Positions 8,448-17,457 of a stretch of 64,000 nucleotides of DNA are shown here, one piece after another. A program made the position numbers and the translations under genes. This stretch comes from Flavobacterium defluvii (GTDB lineage: Bacteria; Bacteroidota; Bacteroidia; Flavobacteriales; Flavobacteriaceae): positions 558,001 to 622,000 of the forward strand of contig NZ_FQWC01000003.1 of assembly GCF_900129555.1 (NCBI RefSeq), given 5' to 3'. A model generated the notes under the pieces. That model saw nothing but the letters and a program-made list of their open reading frames with translations, did not search any database and was not told the DNA's origin. The stretch's first letter is position 1. Every line of letters begins with the position of its first letter.

Positions 8448-8909
8448 ATGAAGAATTATTTACTAATACTATTGGTTTTGTTTCTTTCTGTAAGTTGTAA
8501 AAAACAGGTTGTAAAACAGCCCGCAAAACTTATTGAGAAAGATAAAATGATTGATATTATGTATGATTTGTCTCTTTTGGAAGCAATGAAATATCAGCAT
8601 ACAGAATTAATAGATTCTACAGAAACAGATCCAACAAAGTTTATTCTAAAAAAATATAAAGTTGACAGCCTGCAGTTTGCACAAAACAATATGTATTATG
8701 CATCTGATTATGAAAGCTACAAAGATATGTTTGATGAAGTTGATAAACGCTTGAAAAAAGTAGAAAGAGCAACAGATTCTATCGTAAAAATTGAAGAGAA
8801 AAAAGCGGCCAAAAACAAACCGAAAACGCCAAAAGATTCTATAAATAGACCTGTAAGTAAAATAAATATCGATTCGATAAGAAGACAAATGAGAACACCT
8901 GGAAAATAG
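8448..8909 (+). CDS. DUF4296 lipoprotein
   Basis: 153 residues. A lipoprotein signal peptide ends at Cys17 (LSVSCKK). The mature part carries KDKMIDIMYDLSLLEAMK and, later, FAQNNMYYASDYESYKDMFDEVDKRLKK, the pattern of the DUF4296 family, followed by a charged low-complexity tail rich in Lys and Asp. No function is known for the family. It is the last gene of the glycosyltransferase-pyrC operon and converges with the epimerase gene only 3 bases away. Confidence 0.82.
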   Translation: MKNYLLILLVLFLSVSCKKQVVKQPAKLIEKDKMIDIMYDLSLLEAMKYQHTELIDSTETDPTKFILKKYKVDSLQFAQNNMYYASDYESYKDMFDEVDKRLKKVERATDSIVKIEEKKAAKNKPKTPKDSINRPVSKINIDSIRRQMRTPGK

Positions 8910-8912
8910 GTT

Positions 8913-9914
8913 TTATAATTTTGAAATGTCTTTTATATATTGATGTACATCTAAAAAAACCGTTCCCAGAGCGGTTTTTATTTTTTCATTAGAATACAAA
9001 TTTTTCGAATAAGAAGCTTTTGCAGTTGCTTTTGTAAGGCGTCTTTTTTGGAAAAACAAAGTCGAAAATATTCCATCGGCAATCCAAAGGAAATTCATTA
9101 AAAGCGGTTTAGCATGAAGATGCGGTCTTTTTACTTTCAAAGCATCGGCAATTGTATCCAGGATATCTTTAAAAACAATATTATCGGCAATTAAAGTAAA
9201 ACGTTCGTTTTTTATATCGCTTTTCATTAATTCAAAAGCCGTTTTTACAACATCATCCACAGTAATAAAACCAGTATTTCCGAGTGTGTAAAACGAAAGT
9301 CCGTTGGCAACTCTGGTATACAGTTCATCACTGCCTTGTTTGTTGCTTTTAGTTTTTGGTATTGGGCCAAGAATTACGCCGGGATTTACAATAATAACAT
9401 CTAAGCCTTCCTGATGTGCGCGCCAGACTTCCATTTCGGCACCATATTTAGAAATGGCATAATCACTGTGCGGTTTTTCCGGATTCCAGTCGGTTTCTTC
9501 GGTAATATAAGTTTCGTGTGCAGCTAAATCTCCGAGAGCGGCTATTGAACTCACAAAACAGAATTTTTTGATTTCTCTTGCAATAGAAAAATTGACCATA
9601 TTGGCCGTTCCTTCGATATTAGTTTTTCGAAGTGCTTCTTCATCTTTTGGATCAAATGAAATAAAAGCGGCGCAGTGATAAACATAATCAATATCTGCAA
9701 AAGCAATTTCGAGAGAAGGGATGTCTAAAATATCGGCTTCAAGCCATTCTATTTTTTCAAACAAATCAGCTTTTTTGTACAATTTAAAAACCGATTTTGT
9801 TTTTTGAATATTGCTTTCGTTTCGGTAAATAGCCCGAACAGTTTCTCCATTTTCTATTAAATGAAGTAATAAATGTGAGCCCACTAAACCTGTTCCGCCA
9901 GTTACTAATACCAT
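8913..9914 (-). CDS. NAD-dependent epimerase/dehydratase (extended SDR)
   Basis: 333 residues. The N-terminus MVLVTGGTGLVGSHL is the GxxGxxG nucleotide-binding turn, followed by DIDYVYHCAAFISF and the catalytic YAISK pair in SDYAISKYGAEMEV, with CFVSSIAALG supplying the serine. The C-terminal third holds a KRPHLHAKPLLMNFLW segment as in dihydroflavonol-reductase-like and 3-beta-HSD-like extended SDRs. The substrate cannot be read from sequence. It is a single gene convergent with the DUF4296 gene. Confidence 0.87.
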   Translation of the reverse strand: MVLVTGGTGLVGSHLLLHLIENGETVRAIYRNESNIQKTKSVFKLYKKADLFEKIEWLEADILDIPSLEIAFADIDYVYHCAAFISFDPKDEEALRKTNIEGTANMVNFSIAREIKKFCFVSSIAALGDLAAHETYITEETDWNPEKPHSDYAISKYGAEMEVWRAHQEGLDVIIVNPGVILGPIPKTKSNKQGSDELYTRVANGLSFYTLGNTGFITVDDVVKTAFELMKSDIKNERFTLIADNIVFKDILDTIADALKVKRPHLHAKPLLMNFLWIADGIFSTLFFQKRRLTKATAKASYSKNLYSNEKIKTALGTVFLDVHQYIKDISKL

Positions 9915-10051
9915 TTTGTAAAGATAAGTTTTTTGGCTTTAAGGTGCAAAGTTTCAAAGGCGCAGAGGTTCAAAGTTTTTATTGATTTTTAAATTGATAT
10001 TGCTATTTGTTTTTTGCAATTGTCCTTTGACATTTACATTAATATTGTTTT

Positions 10052-10083
10052 TTTGACATTGCCATTGTCATTGACTATATTTG
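10052..10083 (+). promoter_or_regulatory. Promoter of tyrS
   Basis: TTTG (10052-10055), 20 bases, TATATTTG (10076-10083): an exact match to the Bacteroidota -33/-7 consensus, about 18 bases before the tyrS ATG. The short leader leaves no room for a T-box. Confidence 0.75.
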
Positions 10084-10100
10084 CGCAAAATATTTTAAAA

Positions 10101-11396
10101 ATGAAGAATCTAGTTGAAGAATTAAAGTGGCGCGGTTTATACCATGATAGCATGCCAGGAACGGAAGAACAATTGCTAAAAGAGGTAACGTCGGCATATA
10201 TTGGTTTCGATCCAACGGCAGATTCGCTGCATATAGGCAGTATGGTTCAGATTATTTTATTGGTTCATTTAAAGAATTTTGGTCATCAGCCAATTGCTCT
10301 TGTAGGAGGCGCGACCGGAATGATTGGTGATCCTTCCGGAAAATCTGATGAAAGAAATTTGCTGAACGAAGAAACTTTAGCTAAAAATGTTGCCGGAATC
10401 AAAAGTGTTCTGTCTCGTTTCTTAGACTTTAATTCAAAAGAACCAAATGCTCCAATTATGGTAAATAACTATGATTGGATGAAAGAATTCTCGTTTATAG
10501 ATTTTGCCCGTGAAGTTGGAAAACGTATTACGGTAAATTATATGATGGCGAAGGATTCTGTTAAAAAGAGAATTAACGGAGAAGGTGAAGGAATGTCTTT
10601 CACAGAATTTACATATCAATTAATTCAGGGATACGATTTTTATCATTTATATAAAAACAATAACTGCCTTTTGCAAATGGGAGGTTCTGATCAATGGGGA
10701 AATATTACCACTGGTACAGAATTAGTGCGTAGAATGGGTGGAGAAAGTGCAAAAGCTTTTGCATTAACTACGCCATTAATTACAAAAGCAGACGGATCTA
10801 AATTCGGAAAATCTGAAGGTGGAAATGTTTGGCTTGATGCTGATAAAACTTCTGTTTACAAATTTTACCAGTTTTGGGTAAACGCTACAGATGCTGATGC
10901 TGAAAAATACATCAAAATCTTTACTTTCTTAGATAAAGAAACTATTGATGGTTTAATTGCTGAACATCAGGCTGCTCCGCATTTGAGAGTTTTACAAAAG
11001 AAACTGGCTGAAGAAATTACAATTTTTGTTCATAGTAAAGAAGAGTTGGAAAAAGCAATTCAGGCTTCGAATATTTTATTTGGAAACTCTACTGCTGAAG
11101 ATTTGAAGAAATTGGATGAAAAGACTTTCTTGGAAGTTTTTGACGGTGTTCCGCAAGCTGAAATCGCAAAAGCTGATTTAGAAAACGGATTGGATATTAT
11201 CTCGGTTTTAAATGAAAAAACCGGTTTCTTTAAATCAAACGGAGAAGCGAGAAGAGCTTTAACAGCAAATTCTATTTCTGTAAACAGAGAAAAAATAAAA
11301 GAAGATTTTGTTTTGACTACAAATGATTTGATTAATAATCAGTTTGTTTTATTACAAAGCGGAAAGAAAAATTACTTTGTGATTAGAGTTGTTTAA
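10101..11396 (+). CDS. tyrS: Tyrosyl-tRNA synthetase
   Basis: Charges tRNA-Tyr with tyrosine. The frame is open from 10014, but the ATG at 10101 gives [13 protein letters not shown], the usual TyrRS start, and lies just after a consensus promoter. The product is 431 residues. It shows class I signatures: the HIGH-like [35 protein letters not shown] and the KMSKS-like [11 protein letters not shown], then a C-terminal S4-type RNA-binding domain ([19 protein letters not shown]). All segments are intact. It is a single-gene transcription unit. Confidence 0.97.
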   Translation: MKNLVEELKWRGLYHDSMPGTEEQLLKEVTSAYIGFDPTADSLHIGSMVQIILLVHLKNFGHQPIALVGGATGMIGDPSGKSDERNLLNEETLAKNVAGIKSVLSRFLDFNSKEPNAPIMVNNYDWMKEFSFIDFAREVGKRITVNYMMAKDSVKKRINGEGEGMSFTEFTYQLIQGYDFYHLYKNNNCLLQMGGSDQWGNITTGTELVRRMGGESAKAFALTTPLITKADGSKFGKSEGGNVWLDADKTSVYKFYQFWVNATDADAEKYIKIFTFLDKETIDGLIAEHQAAPHLRVLQKKLAEEITIFVHSKEELEKAIQASNILFGNSTAEDLKKLDEKTFLEVFDGVPQAEIAKADLENGLDIISVLNEKTGFFKSNGEARRALTANSISVNREKIKEDFVLTTNDLINNQFVLLQSGKKNYFVIRVV

Positions 11397-11464
11397 CTGT
11401 TTAATCGGTTAATTGTTTAATCGAGTTTGAAGCCGATTTAACGAATAAAAAATCAACGATTAAA

Positions 11465-12445
11465 CTATAAAACCATCAAATTACACCCACGAATATCAGA
11501 ATTATCAAAACGTCCCAATACTTCAAAAGAGTTGTTGGGATTTTTTTTGCCTAAATCCTGCGTTGCGATAAATGAGCACGAATTTATGTTAGCCAAATCA
11601 ATAACATTTATTCCGCCGGTTTTTCCATCTTTCACGTAAGTGAGAGCATCTTCTGGATCGCGAACTAAAATATGCATCCATGAAGGGCATTCAAAAACAC
11701 CTTCACCAAGAGAATAGGCCTGCGCTAAAAGCTCCGTCATTCCGTATTCTGAATGAATAGAAGAAACGCCAAAACCTTTGCAAAGTATTTCATGCAGTTC
11801 TTCACGAATCATTTCTTTGCGTTTTCCTTTCATTCCTCCTGTTTCCATAATAATGGTATTTTGAAGGTTGAATTGATGCTTTTCGATCAAACCTAATAAA
11901 GCATACGTAACGCCAATTAAAATTACATTTTGACCCGATTCATCAAGTTCGGTTAGTTTTTTAATTAGATCATCATGATTATGCAAATAAAACCCGCTTT
12001 CGGGCTGATTGGACAGTTTTATCAAATCTTCGACCATATAAATAAGTGAAGATCCCTCGCGCTCTAAATAAGACGGCAAAAGCGCTAAAACAACATAATC
12101 TTCGATGTTGCCATAAAATTGAGAAAACCCTTTGCGGTAACTTTCCTCATATAGGGAAACATCGGTCACTAAATGTCGGCTGGTTACCATTCCTGTGGTA
12201 CCGCTGCTGGTAAAAGTTACCTGAGCAGGGTTATCGTTAGAAACCACATTGTGGCTTTTAAAAAACTGAATGGGTAAAAATGGAATTTGCTGTAATGACT
12301 TTACCTGCTGTACATCAGTTTTTAAAAAATCACAGAAATCGCGATATACGGCATTATTCGCATATTGGTAACGAAACACTTTTAATGCTGTTTTTTCAAA
12401 TTGTTTTTGGCTTGAAATCGTAAATATATCGCTGGCTGTAATCAA
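11465..12445 (-). CDS. LuxE/PaaK-like acyl-protein synthetase
   Basis: 326 residues starting with TTG (12445-12443). No Met follows until far inside, and a TATCTTTG -7 element lies only 15 bases upstream (12468-12461), which supports the TTG start. The protein resembles the LuxE acyl-protein synthetase family: IPFLPIQFFKSHNVV, the adenylate-site FTSSGTTGMVTSRH, METGGMKGKRKEM and SEYGMTELLAQAYS. Family members activate acyl groups as AMP esters. In Bacteroidota they are usually annotated as acyl transferases of unknown substrate. No lux genes are nearby, so light production is not implied. Confidence 0.83.
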   Translation of the reverse strand: MITASDIFTISSQKQFEKTALKVFRYQYANNAVYRDFCDFLKTDVQQVKSLQQIPFLPIQFFKSHNVVSNDNPAQVTFTSSGTTGMVTSRHLVTDVSLYEESYRKGFSQFYGNIEDYVVLALLPSYLEREGSSLIYMVEDLIKLSNQPESGFYLHNHDDLIKKLTELDESGQNVILIGVTYALLGLIEKHQFNLQNTIIMETGGMKGKRKEMIREELHEILCKGFGVSSIHSEYGMTELLAQAYSLGEGVFECPSWMHILVRDPEDALTYVKDGKTGGINVIDLANINSCSFIATQDLGKKNPNNSFEVLGRFDNSDIRGCNLMVL

Positions 12446-12460
12446 AACTTATTTTTTGTA

Positions 12461-12468
12461 CAAAGATA
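12461..12468 (-). promoter_or_regulatory. -7 element for the LuxE-like gene
   Basis: TATCTTTG on the minus strand, an exact TAnnTTTG match, 15 bases upstream of the TTG start codon. No clear TTTG was seen about 19-21 bases further up. Confidence 0.5.
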
Positions 12469-12551
12469 TTTAATTTTTAGTTTTCAGTCTCGGTTTTCAG
12501 TGGTCAGTTTTGCCGTATTGTAGAAACTGAAAATCGCAGTAGGACTAAAAA

Positions 12552-12585
12552 CTAAAAAGCTCCTGAAAAGGAGCTTTTTAGTTTT
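12552..12585. terminator. Bidirectional terminator
   Basis: ACTAAAAAGCTCC-tgaaaa-GGAGCTTTTTAGT: a strong stem flanked by A and T runs on both sides. It ends the leftward T9SS-domain gene, whose stop codon begins at 12586. Confidence 0.8.
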
Positions 12586-12922
12586 ATCTGATAATAAGTT
12601 TTCTTGTTGAAGAAGCATTTTGTTCGCTTATTTTGATGATATAAACACCTGGTACTAAATCTGAAACATTCAGTTCTCGTGAAGCTAAATGCGTTTGGAG
12701 AACTCTTTTTCCCAGAATATCAAAAACCACAACTTCTTTTTCTAAATCATTTTTAGAAGAAATATATACTCTTCCGCTGGTAACTGGGTTAGGGTACAAG
12801 CTTAGTCCCTCAATACCTGCAGCGTCCTGAGTTTTTGGTAATTGCTTACTGTCTTGTGCCGAGACACTTACAGTAAAGAAAAAAGCCAATAAGAATGTAA
12901 TATAAAAGTAGTTTTTTGCCAT
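12584..12922 (-). CDS. Minimal T9SS type-A sorting-domain protein
   Basis: The frame is open from 12985, but the ATG at 12922 starts a signal peptide (MAKNYFYITFLLAFFFTVSVSAQ), giving 112 residues. After about 15 linker residues the whole mature protein is a T9SS type-A C-terminal sorting domain: GLSLYPNPVTSGRVYIS, VVVFDILGKRVLQ, ELNVSDLVPGVYIIKIS and the basic end STRKLIIR. There is no separate passenger domain. T9SS would export it across the outer membrane. It lies at the end of the phosphate-type block but is separated from the lipoprotein gene by a terminator at 12978-13006, so it probably has its own promoter. Confidence 0.85.
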   Translation of the reverse strand: MAKNYFYITFLLAFFFTVSVSAQDSKQLPKTQDAAGIEGLSLYPNPVTSGRVYISSKNDLEKEVVVFDILGKRVLQTHLASRELNVSDLVPGVYIIKISEQNASSTRKLIIR

Positions 12923-12977
12923 CGCATTTATTTGTGTAAGTAAATATACAAAAAAAATTACAAAAACTACGCCAAAA

Positions 12978-13006
12978 AAAAACATCCTAATAATTTAGGA
13001 TGTTTT
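12978..13006 (-). terminator. Terminator after the beta-helix lipoprotein gene
   Basis: AAAACATCCTAA-taat-TTAGGATGTTTTT, flanked by A8 and T5 runs, 22 bases beyond the stop codon of the leftward lipoprotein gene. Confidence 0.8.
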
Positions 13007-13027
13007 TAACAATTTTATTGAGGATGC

Positions 13028-14215
13028 TTATTTGATTAAGCTTGCTCCATCAACTGTAGCCCAAGCTCCAGTAGTTAATGAAGCTCCAGTAGCTGTAGTA
13101 CTTGTTGTGAAAGTTCCAGTTGGGAAAGAAACTGTAAATGTATCATTAGCAGCAACAGGAATTACATTTGTAGTGTTGCTAATTTTAACATTTAAAATTT
13201 TGATTTTTCCAGTGTTAACCTGGTGAGTATTTGTTGCAGCATCTAAGATACTAACTACACTACCTTTGTAAGTAGTAGTTCCAGTTGTGAAGTTTCCGTA
13301 GCCATCAACAATGATATTGCTGTATTCTCCGTTACCTTCTCTTTTGAATTGGAAAGCATCAACTTGGTTGTCTCCAACTTCAGGAACGTTTCCAGCTTCT
13401 CTTTTTAAAGTGATGTTAGTTACTTTTGGTCCGAAAGCGTTATCATTTGCAGAAGCTTCGATTTCCATTCCGTAGTTACCTTTTCCAGTTTGGTAAGCGT
13501 ACCAGTTTGTGTTTGCAGTACCTTGCCATCCATCTTGCCAGTCAAATGCATCATCATAGTTACCATAAGAAATAGCGTTTGTCATACTTACAGTTCCTCC
13601 GAAGAATTCGAATCCGTCGTCAGCACCTTTGTAAGCTACTAAGTGATCTAAAGTTGTTCCAGAACCTACAGAGTAGAATGTGAAAGCATTGTTTTCTTTT
13701 TGTCCGTCAGCTAATTTAGCCCCAGCGTATTCAACTCTTACATAGTTTAATGAACCACCATTATGAGTTGCATTAGTTCCTCCGTAAGAAATATTGTTTC
13801 CATCCTCAGAAGTTGAAGAAGTTCCTCCACCAGCAACTTTTGCAGGTGCATCACCGTACATGATGATTCCTCCCCAAGAACCTGGAAGTTTAGATTTTTC
13901 TGTAAATACAACTGGTTTATCAGCAGTTCCGTTGATGATTAATTTTCCTCCGTTTAAAACAACTAAAGCATTATCTCCAGTAGCTTTGTCTATAGTAATT
14001 GTCGATCCTGCATCAAAAGTTACCGTTACACCAGAGTTGATTTTTACAATTCCTTTTAAAGTGTAGTTTCCGTAAGCATAAGTTTTGTTAGCAGTAATTG
14101 GTCCAGTAATTTCTCCAGATGCAGGTGTTGGTGCAGGTGTTGGATCATCACTACTAGAGCAAGAATTTAAAAATAAACTCGCAGCAAGTGCTAAAGCAAA
14201 AAATTTAGTTTTCAT
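13028..14215 (-). CDS. Beta-helix-like surface lipoprotein
   Basis: 395 residues. A lipoprotein signal ends at Cys19 (LFLNSCSSSDD) and is followed by a Pro/Thr-rich spacer. The rest is rich in Gly, Thr, Asn and Val and alternates short strands (GVTVTFDAGSTITID, NALVVLNGGKLIING, GSWGGIIMYGDAP, LDHLVAYKGADDGFEFFGG), typical of a right-handed parallel beta-helix. It lies between a TonB-dependent receptor gene and a T9SS-domain gene and carries a three-repeat promoter (14307-14350) like those of the receptor and the porin. I infer a surface partner of the receptor, induced under the same condition, probably low phosphate. The ligand is unknown. Confidence 0.8.
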   Translation of the reverse strand: MKTKFFALALAASLFLNSCSSSDDPTPAPTPASGEITGPITANKTYAYGNYTLKGIVKINSGVTVTFDAGSTITIDKATGDNALVVLNGGKLIINGTADKPVVFTEKSKLPGSWGGIIMYGDAPAKVAGGGTSSTSEDGNNISYGGTNATHNGGSLNYVRVEYAGAKLADGQKENNAFTFYSVGSGTTLDHLVAYKGADDGFEFFGGTVSMTNAISYGNYDDAFDWQDGWQGTANTNWYAYQTGKGNYGMEIEASANDNAFGPKVTNITLKREAGNVPEVGDNQVDAFQFKREGNGEYSNIIVDGYGNFTTGTTTYKGSVVSILDAATNTHQVNTGKIKILNVKISNTTNVIPVAANDTFTVSFPTGTFTTSTTATGASLTTGAWATVDGASLIK

Positions 14216-14306
14216 AATTTGTGTGTTGTATTATTTCGTTTTTATAGTGCCAAAATTAGGCGGTTAATCTTTTTAAGGTGTTATCTGAATATTACATTAC
14301 AGTTAT

Positions 14307-14350
14307 CAAAATTGAATTAAAATGTGAAGGGAATGTTAAGCTAATTTTAG
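14307..14350 (-). promoter_or_regulatory. Pho-box-like promoter of the lipoprotein gene
   Basis: Read on the minus strand: CTAAAAT-tagc-TTAACAT-tccc-TTCACAT, three 7-mers at 11-base spacing (the first weak), then 7 bases and CAATTTTG (14314-14307) as the -7 element. The same plan occurs at 17254-17298 and 19521-19565. The 7+4 spacing is that of PhoB-type sites, and a PhoB-like gene lies in the same block. Confidence 0.6.
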
Positions 14351-14360
14351 TTTTTTGGTA

Positions 14361-14388
14361 TAAAAAAAGCTCCGGAAATCCGGAGCCT
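14361..14388 (-). terminator. Terminator of the TonB-dependent receptor gene
   Basis: GCTCCGGA-aa-TCCGGAGC, with seven A's on the left that become a T run on the minus strand. It lies 28 bases beyond the receptor's stop codon. Confidence 0.8.
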
Positions 14389-14416
14389 TATTTATCAAGA
14401 TATTTGGTATAAAATA

Positions 14417-17224
14417 TTAAAATGTATATCCTAATTTTACAGAGAAACCTACACCTTTTTTATAGCTGTTAGCTAATAAAGATGGTTCGTCAACTTTTAC
14501 AGTTCCGTTGTTTCCGAATTCTAATTTTCTTACTGGGTTTAATAAGTTATCTGCTGTGAACTTTACATCAAAATGTTCTGAGATTTTACTTCCCCAAACA
14601 AAGTCTAACTGTGATACAGGTAATTCATAAGTATTATCCTGACCGTTTGTACCTACTGCGTAAATTCTTTTTCCAAATACACCATAAACAAGTGACATTG
14701 TATTTGTCCAGTCTTTAGCTAAATTGAATTCATATTTTAAATCAGAATTAACTAACCAGTCTGATGCACCTTGTAATGATCTTGTCTGGTGTGTTTCGAT
14801 CGAATTTTTAACCGTAACCAAACCGTCTTCGTCCTGAGATTCGTATGTTTTTGCAACATTTACTTTTGTAGACATAACAGAAGCGTTTAATCCAAAAGAG
14901 AAATGTTCTAAACTTTCGCTTATTCTGTTTAACCCTAATAAAAATTCAACTTCAGCTCCGTATAAAGTTGCGTTATCTGAATTTAAAAATGTAGTTACAG
15001 TTCCAGATGTTGCATTAGCAATAAAAGTTCTTTCGATAGGATTGTCAATATATTTTCCAAATACCCCAAAAGTCAACATTTCTTTTGCAGTTGGGAAAAT
15101 TTCATATTTTAAATCAACATTGTAGTTATCACTGTTTTTCAATAATGAATTTCCTTGTGTTGAAGTATTATCTGCATTGATGTATGAAATTGGGAAAGAT
15201 TCCATTACAACAGGTTTTGTATATGTCTTACTTGCTGCAAAACGAATATTAGATGTGTCGTTTAAAAGATATTTTACGTTTAACGATGGCAGAACATAAA
15301 GATTGTTGTATTTTTTTAATTTAAAAGGATCATCAAAAGAACCTAAAGTTCTGTAGTATGTTTCTTTAATAGTGCTTTCAACTCTAACACCTCCATTGAT
15401 TTCAAATTTCTCTGCAAATTTCAAGAATAAGTTTGCGTATCCGGCATTTGCACTTTCATTCAATTTTACTTTGTAAGTTGTGTTTGAACTTTCATTAAAG
15501 AAAACAGCATTACTGTTAATGTCATTTGTAATTTTCGTATCAATATTGTTTATATCAGTTGATGAAAAAGTCCCGCCATTACTAGCAACAAATCGGTAAG
15601 AAGATTCCATTTTAGAAGCATTTCCGTTATAACCAACTGTCAACTTGTTTTGTTTTCCATCTTTTCCAAATTTCAAGTTGTATTCTAATAATCCAGAAAC
15701 AAATACATTTCCATCTACATCTAAATACTGACGCAAGAAGTTGTTACCTCCATAAGAAGTGTTAATTTGGTTTTCACTTTCCTGAGTTCCTGAGAAAAAT
15801 TTTCTATCTGGTTGTCCGTATTTTGTATTTGCATAAGATACACCACCTTTTAAAGTTTGGTTTTTATCTTCAGTCAAATTGTATTCTCCTAATAATTGAG
15901 CATTCAAATAATCTGTTTTGTCCAATTGGTTAGTACGAATAAAGTTATTTTGAACTCCGTTATTACTTAAAACTCCGTATTGATCTAAAATTGAGTTCAA
16001 AGTTGTTTTTAAATACAAAGTATTAAAAGCTAATTTAAATCTTTCTGCAGTATAATTTACTCCAACTAATGCAGAGGTACTAGTTTTTAAACGATATTCA
16101 GTATTAACAAAATCATTGTTGTATTTATCACCAAGCGTTTGAAGCGTTCTGCTCACACCTTCTCTCACAGCATAGCTATTGTCGAAATTAAGTGACAATA
16201 AGTATGAAATATTACGAGCATTACTTAAGTCAAATTTTTCTGCATGAAGGAAATTAAAACTAGAATTTAATGGGCTTTTTGTTTTACTAACATTAAAACC
16301 TTTATCACCGCTTACAGAATTCAATGCCTGATCTTGTGTAAAAGTTGTTCTGCCGGCAGTTGAACCTAAAAAGCTTGGTAATTCTCTGTCTTTTCCATTA
16401 AATCCAAAAAATCCCGCAGCAGAATCTGCATCGCCAGAAAGTAAGAAATCTTTAAAACTGTTTCCGGTAGTATATCCTGCACCAATATTTATTTTGGTAA
16501 CGCTCTTAGAAACTTTTGAAGTTTGAATGTTAAAAGTTCCACCGGCAAAATCTCCATAAATGTTTGGATTGAATGTTTTGTAAACATCAATTACACCTAC
16601 AATATTGGTTGGGAACAAATCTAGAGGAACAATTTTTGAGAAAGGGCTGTTTGAAGGAACAGCAAGATCGTTGATTAATAAGTTGTTGTATCTGTCTTCA
16701 AGACCACGTACAAATATACCTCTTGAACCTACTTTTGTGATTCCGGTTACTTTAGTTAAACCTTCTTCAACATCGCTTACACCTTTTCTCGACATTTCCT
16801 GTGCACCAATACTTTGTTTGATAACAACAGCATTTTTTTGGTCTAATAAAAGAGCAGTTTCTTTTTCTCTGTTTGCTGTCGATTTTACGACAACATCTTT
16901 AAGAGTATAACTTCCAGAAGAAAGTACCTGATTTATAACTACAGTTTCGCCTGCTTTTACAGTAACTGGAGCTTCTTTAGTCTCATATCCTACAAAACTA
17001 AAAATAATAGTATAGTTTCCAGGATTTACATTAAACGAATATTTTCCGTCAATGTCCGTGTTTACGCTAATATTCGTACCTTTAATTAAAACATTAGCAA
17101 AAGGTAACGCTGCATTGTTCGATTCTTTGTCAGTCAGAACTCCAGAAATCGTACCTTTGTTTTGCGCGATCGAAATCGTACAGATAAATAATGCAATAAA
17201 TAGAAATCTTAAATTGAATTTCAT
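14417..17224 (-). CDS. TonB-dependent outer membrane receptor
   Basis: 935 residues, an outer membrane transporter powered through TonB. A signal peptide (about 1-20) precedes a carboxypeptidase-regulatory-like beta domain (about 24-105: GTISGVLTDKESN, NTDIDGKYSFNVNPGNYTI, FVGYET). The plug follows, with MSRKGVSDVEEGLTKVTGI, GIFVRGLEDRYNNLLIND and GDFAGGTFNIQT. A beta-barrel ends in the aromatic KLGYTF. No SusD-like gene is adjacent; a beta-helix lipoprotein lies downstream instead. The promoter at 17254-17298 has three 11-base-spaced repeats shared with the porin gene, and the PhoB/PhoR-like genes are divergent, so uptake of a phosphorus compound is the best inference. Confidence 0.9.
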   Translation of the reverse strand: MKFNLRFLFIALFICTISIAQNKGTISGVLTDKESNNAALPFANVLIKGTNISVNTDIDGKYSFNVNPGNYTIIFSFVGYETKEAPVTVKAGETVVINQVLSSGSYTLKDVVVKSTANREKETALLLDQKNAVVIKQSIGAQEMSRKGVSDVEEGLTKVTGITKVGSRGIFVRGLEDRYNNLLINDLAVPSNSPFSKIVPLDLFPTNIVGVIDVYKTFNPNIYGDFAGGTFNIQTSKVSKSVTKINIGAGYTTGNSFKDFLLSGDADSAAGFFGFNGKDRELPSFLGSTAGRTTFTQDQALNSVSGDKGFNVSKTKSPLNSSFNFLHAEKFDLSNARNISYLLSLNFDNSYAVREGVSRTLQTLGDKYNNDFVNTEYRLKTSTSALVGVNYTAERFKLAFNTLYLKTTLNSILDQYGVLSNNGVQNNFIRTNQLDKTDYLNAQLLGEYNLTEDKNQTLKGGVSYANTKYGQPDRKFFSGTQESENQINTSYGGNNFLRQYLDVDGNVFVSGLLEYNLKFGKDGKQNKLTVGYNGNASKMESSYRFVASNGGTFSSTDINNIDTKITNDINSNAVFFNESSNTTYKVKLNESANAGYANLFLKFAEKFEINGGVRVESTIKETYYRTLGSFDDPFKLKKYNNLYVLPSLNVKYLLNDTSNIRFAASKTYTKPVVMESFPISYINADNTSTQGNSLLKNSDNYNVDLKYEIFPTAKEMLTFGVFGKYIDNPIERTFIANATSGTVTTFLNSDNATLYGAEVEFLLGLNRISESLEHFSFGLNASVMSTKVNVAKTYESQDEDGLVTVKNSIETHQTRSLQGASDWLVNSDLKYEFNLAKDWTNTMSLVYGVFGKRIYAVGTNGQDNTYELPVSQLDFVWGSKISEHFDVKFTADNLLNPVRKLEFGNNGTVKVDEPSLLANSYKKGVGFSVKLGYTF

Positions 17225-17253
17225 TAGTGTGTTGTGTTTAATTTATTTTTGTG

Positions 17254-17298
17254 CAAAGAAAGAACCGCCCTGTAAAGTCCATGTTATGCACTTGTTAT
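17254..17298 (-). promoter_or_regulatory. Pho-box-like promoter of the TonB receptor gene
   Basis: Minus strand: ATAACAA-gtgc-ATAACAT-ggac-TTTACAG, three 7-mers spaced 11 bases, then exactly 8 bases, then TTTCTTTG (17261-17254), close to TAnnTTTG. Taken one base earlier, the first two repeats are identical (CATAACA-agtg-CATAACA). The porin promoter at 19521-19565 has the same 8-base gap. Confidence 0.7.
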
Positions 17299-17457
17299 GT
17301 TTTTGTGTTGTTAAGATTATCAAATTGTTACCAGATTAAATTACCGTTAACACTAATTTTTAACCGTTCATTTGTTAGTATATTTACCCTGTGAAATAAA
17401 AAACATCGGATAAATAATTAAGAATATTTGATGTAAAAATCTCAATTTTTGCTATTT

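Noticed and set aside
9915-10100. Possible T-box or leader for tyrS
   Set aside because: A consensus promoter lies only 18 bases before the ATG, so the transcript has no room for a T-box; no specifier or antiterminator was seen.
11465-12445. Luciferase (lux) operon component
   Set aside because: LuxE-like alone; luxA, luxB, luxC and luxD are absent, and family members occur widely without bioluminescence.
13032-14267. Several plus-strand frames inside the beta-helix lipoprotein gene
   Set aside because: No start context or domain features; they disappear against the clear minus-strand lipoprotein.
17341-17390. Pho-box-like repeat before the PhoB-like gene (TTAAATT-accg-TTAACAC)
   Set aside because: Only two units, the first weak, and no -7 element at the 7-8 base distance seen at the other three promoters.
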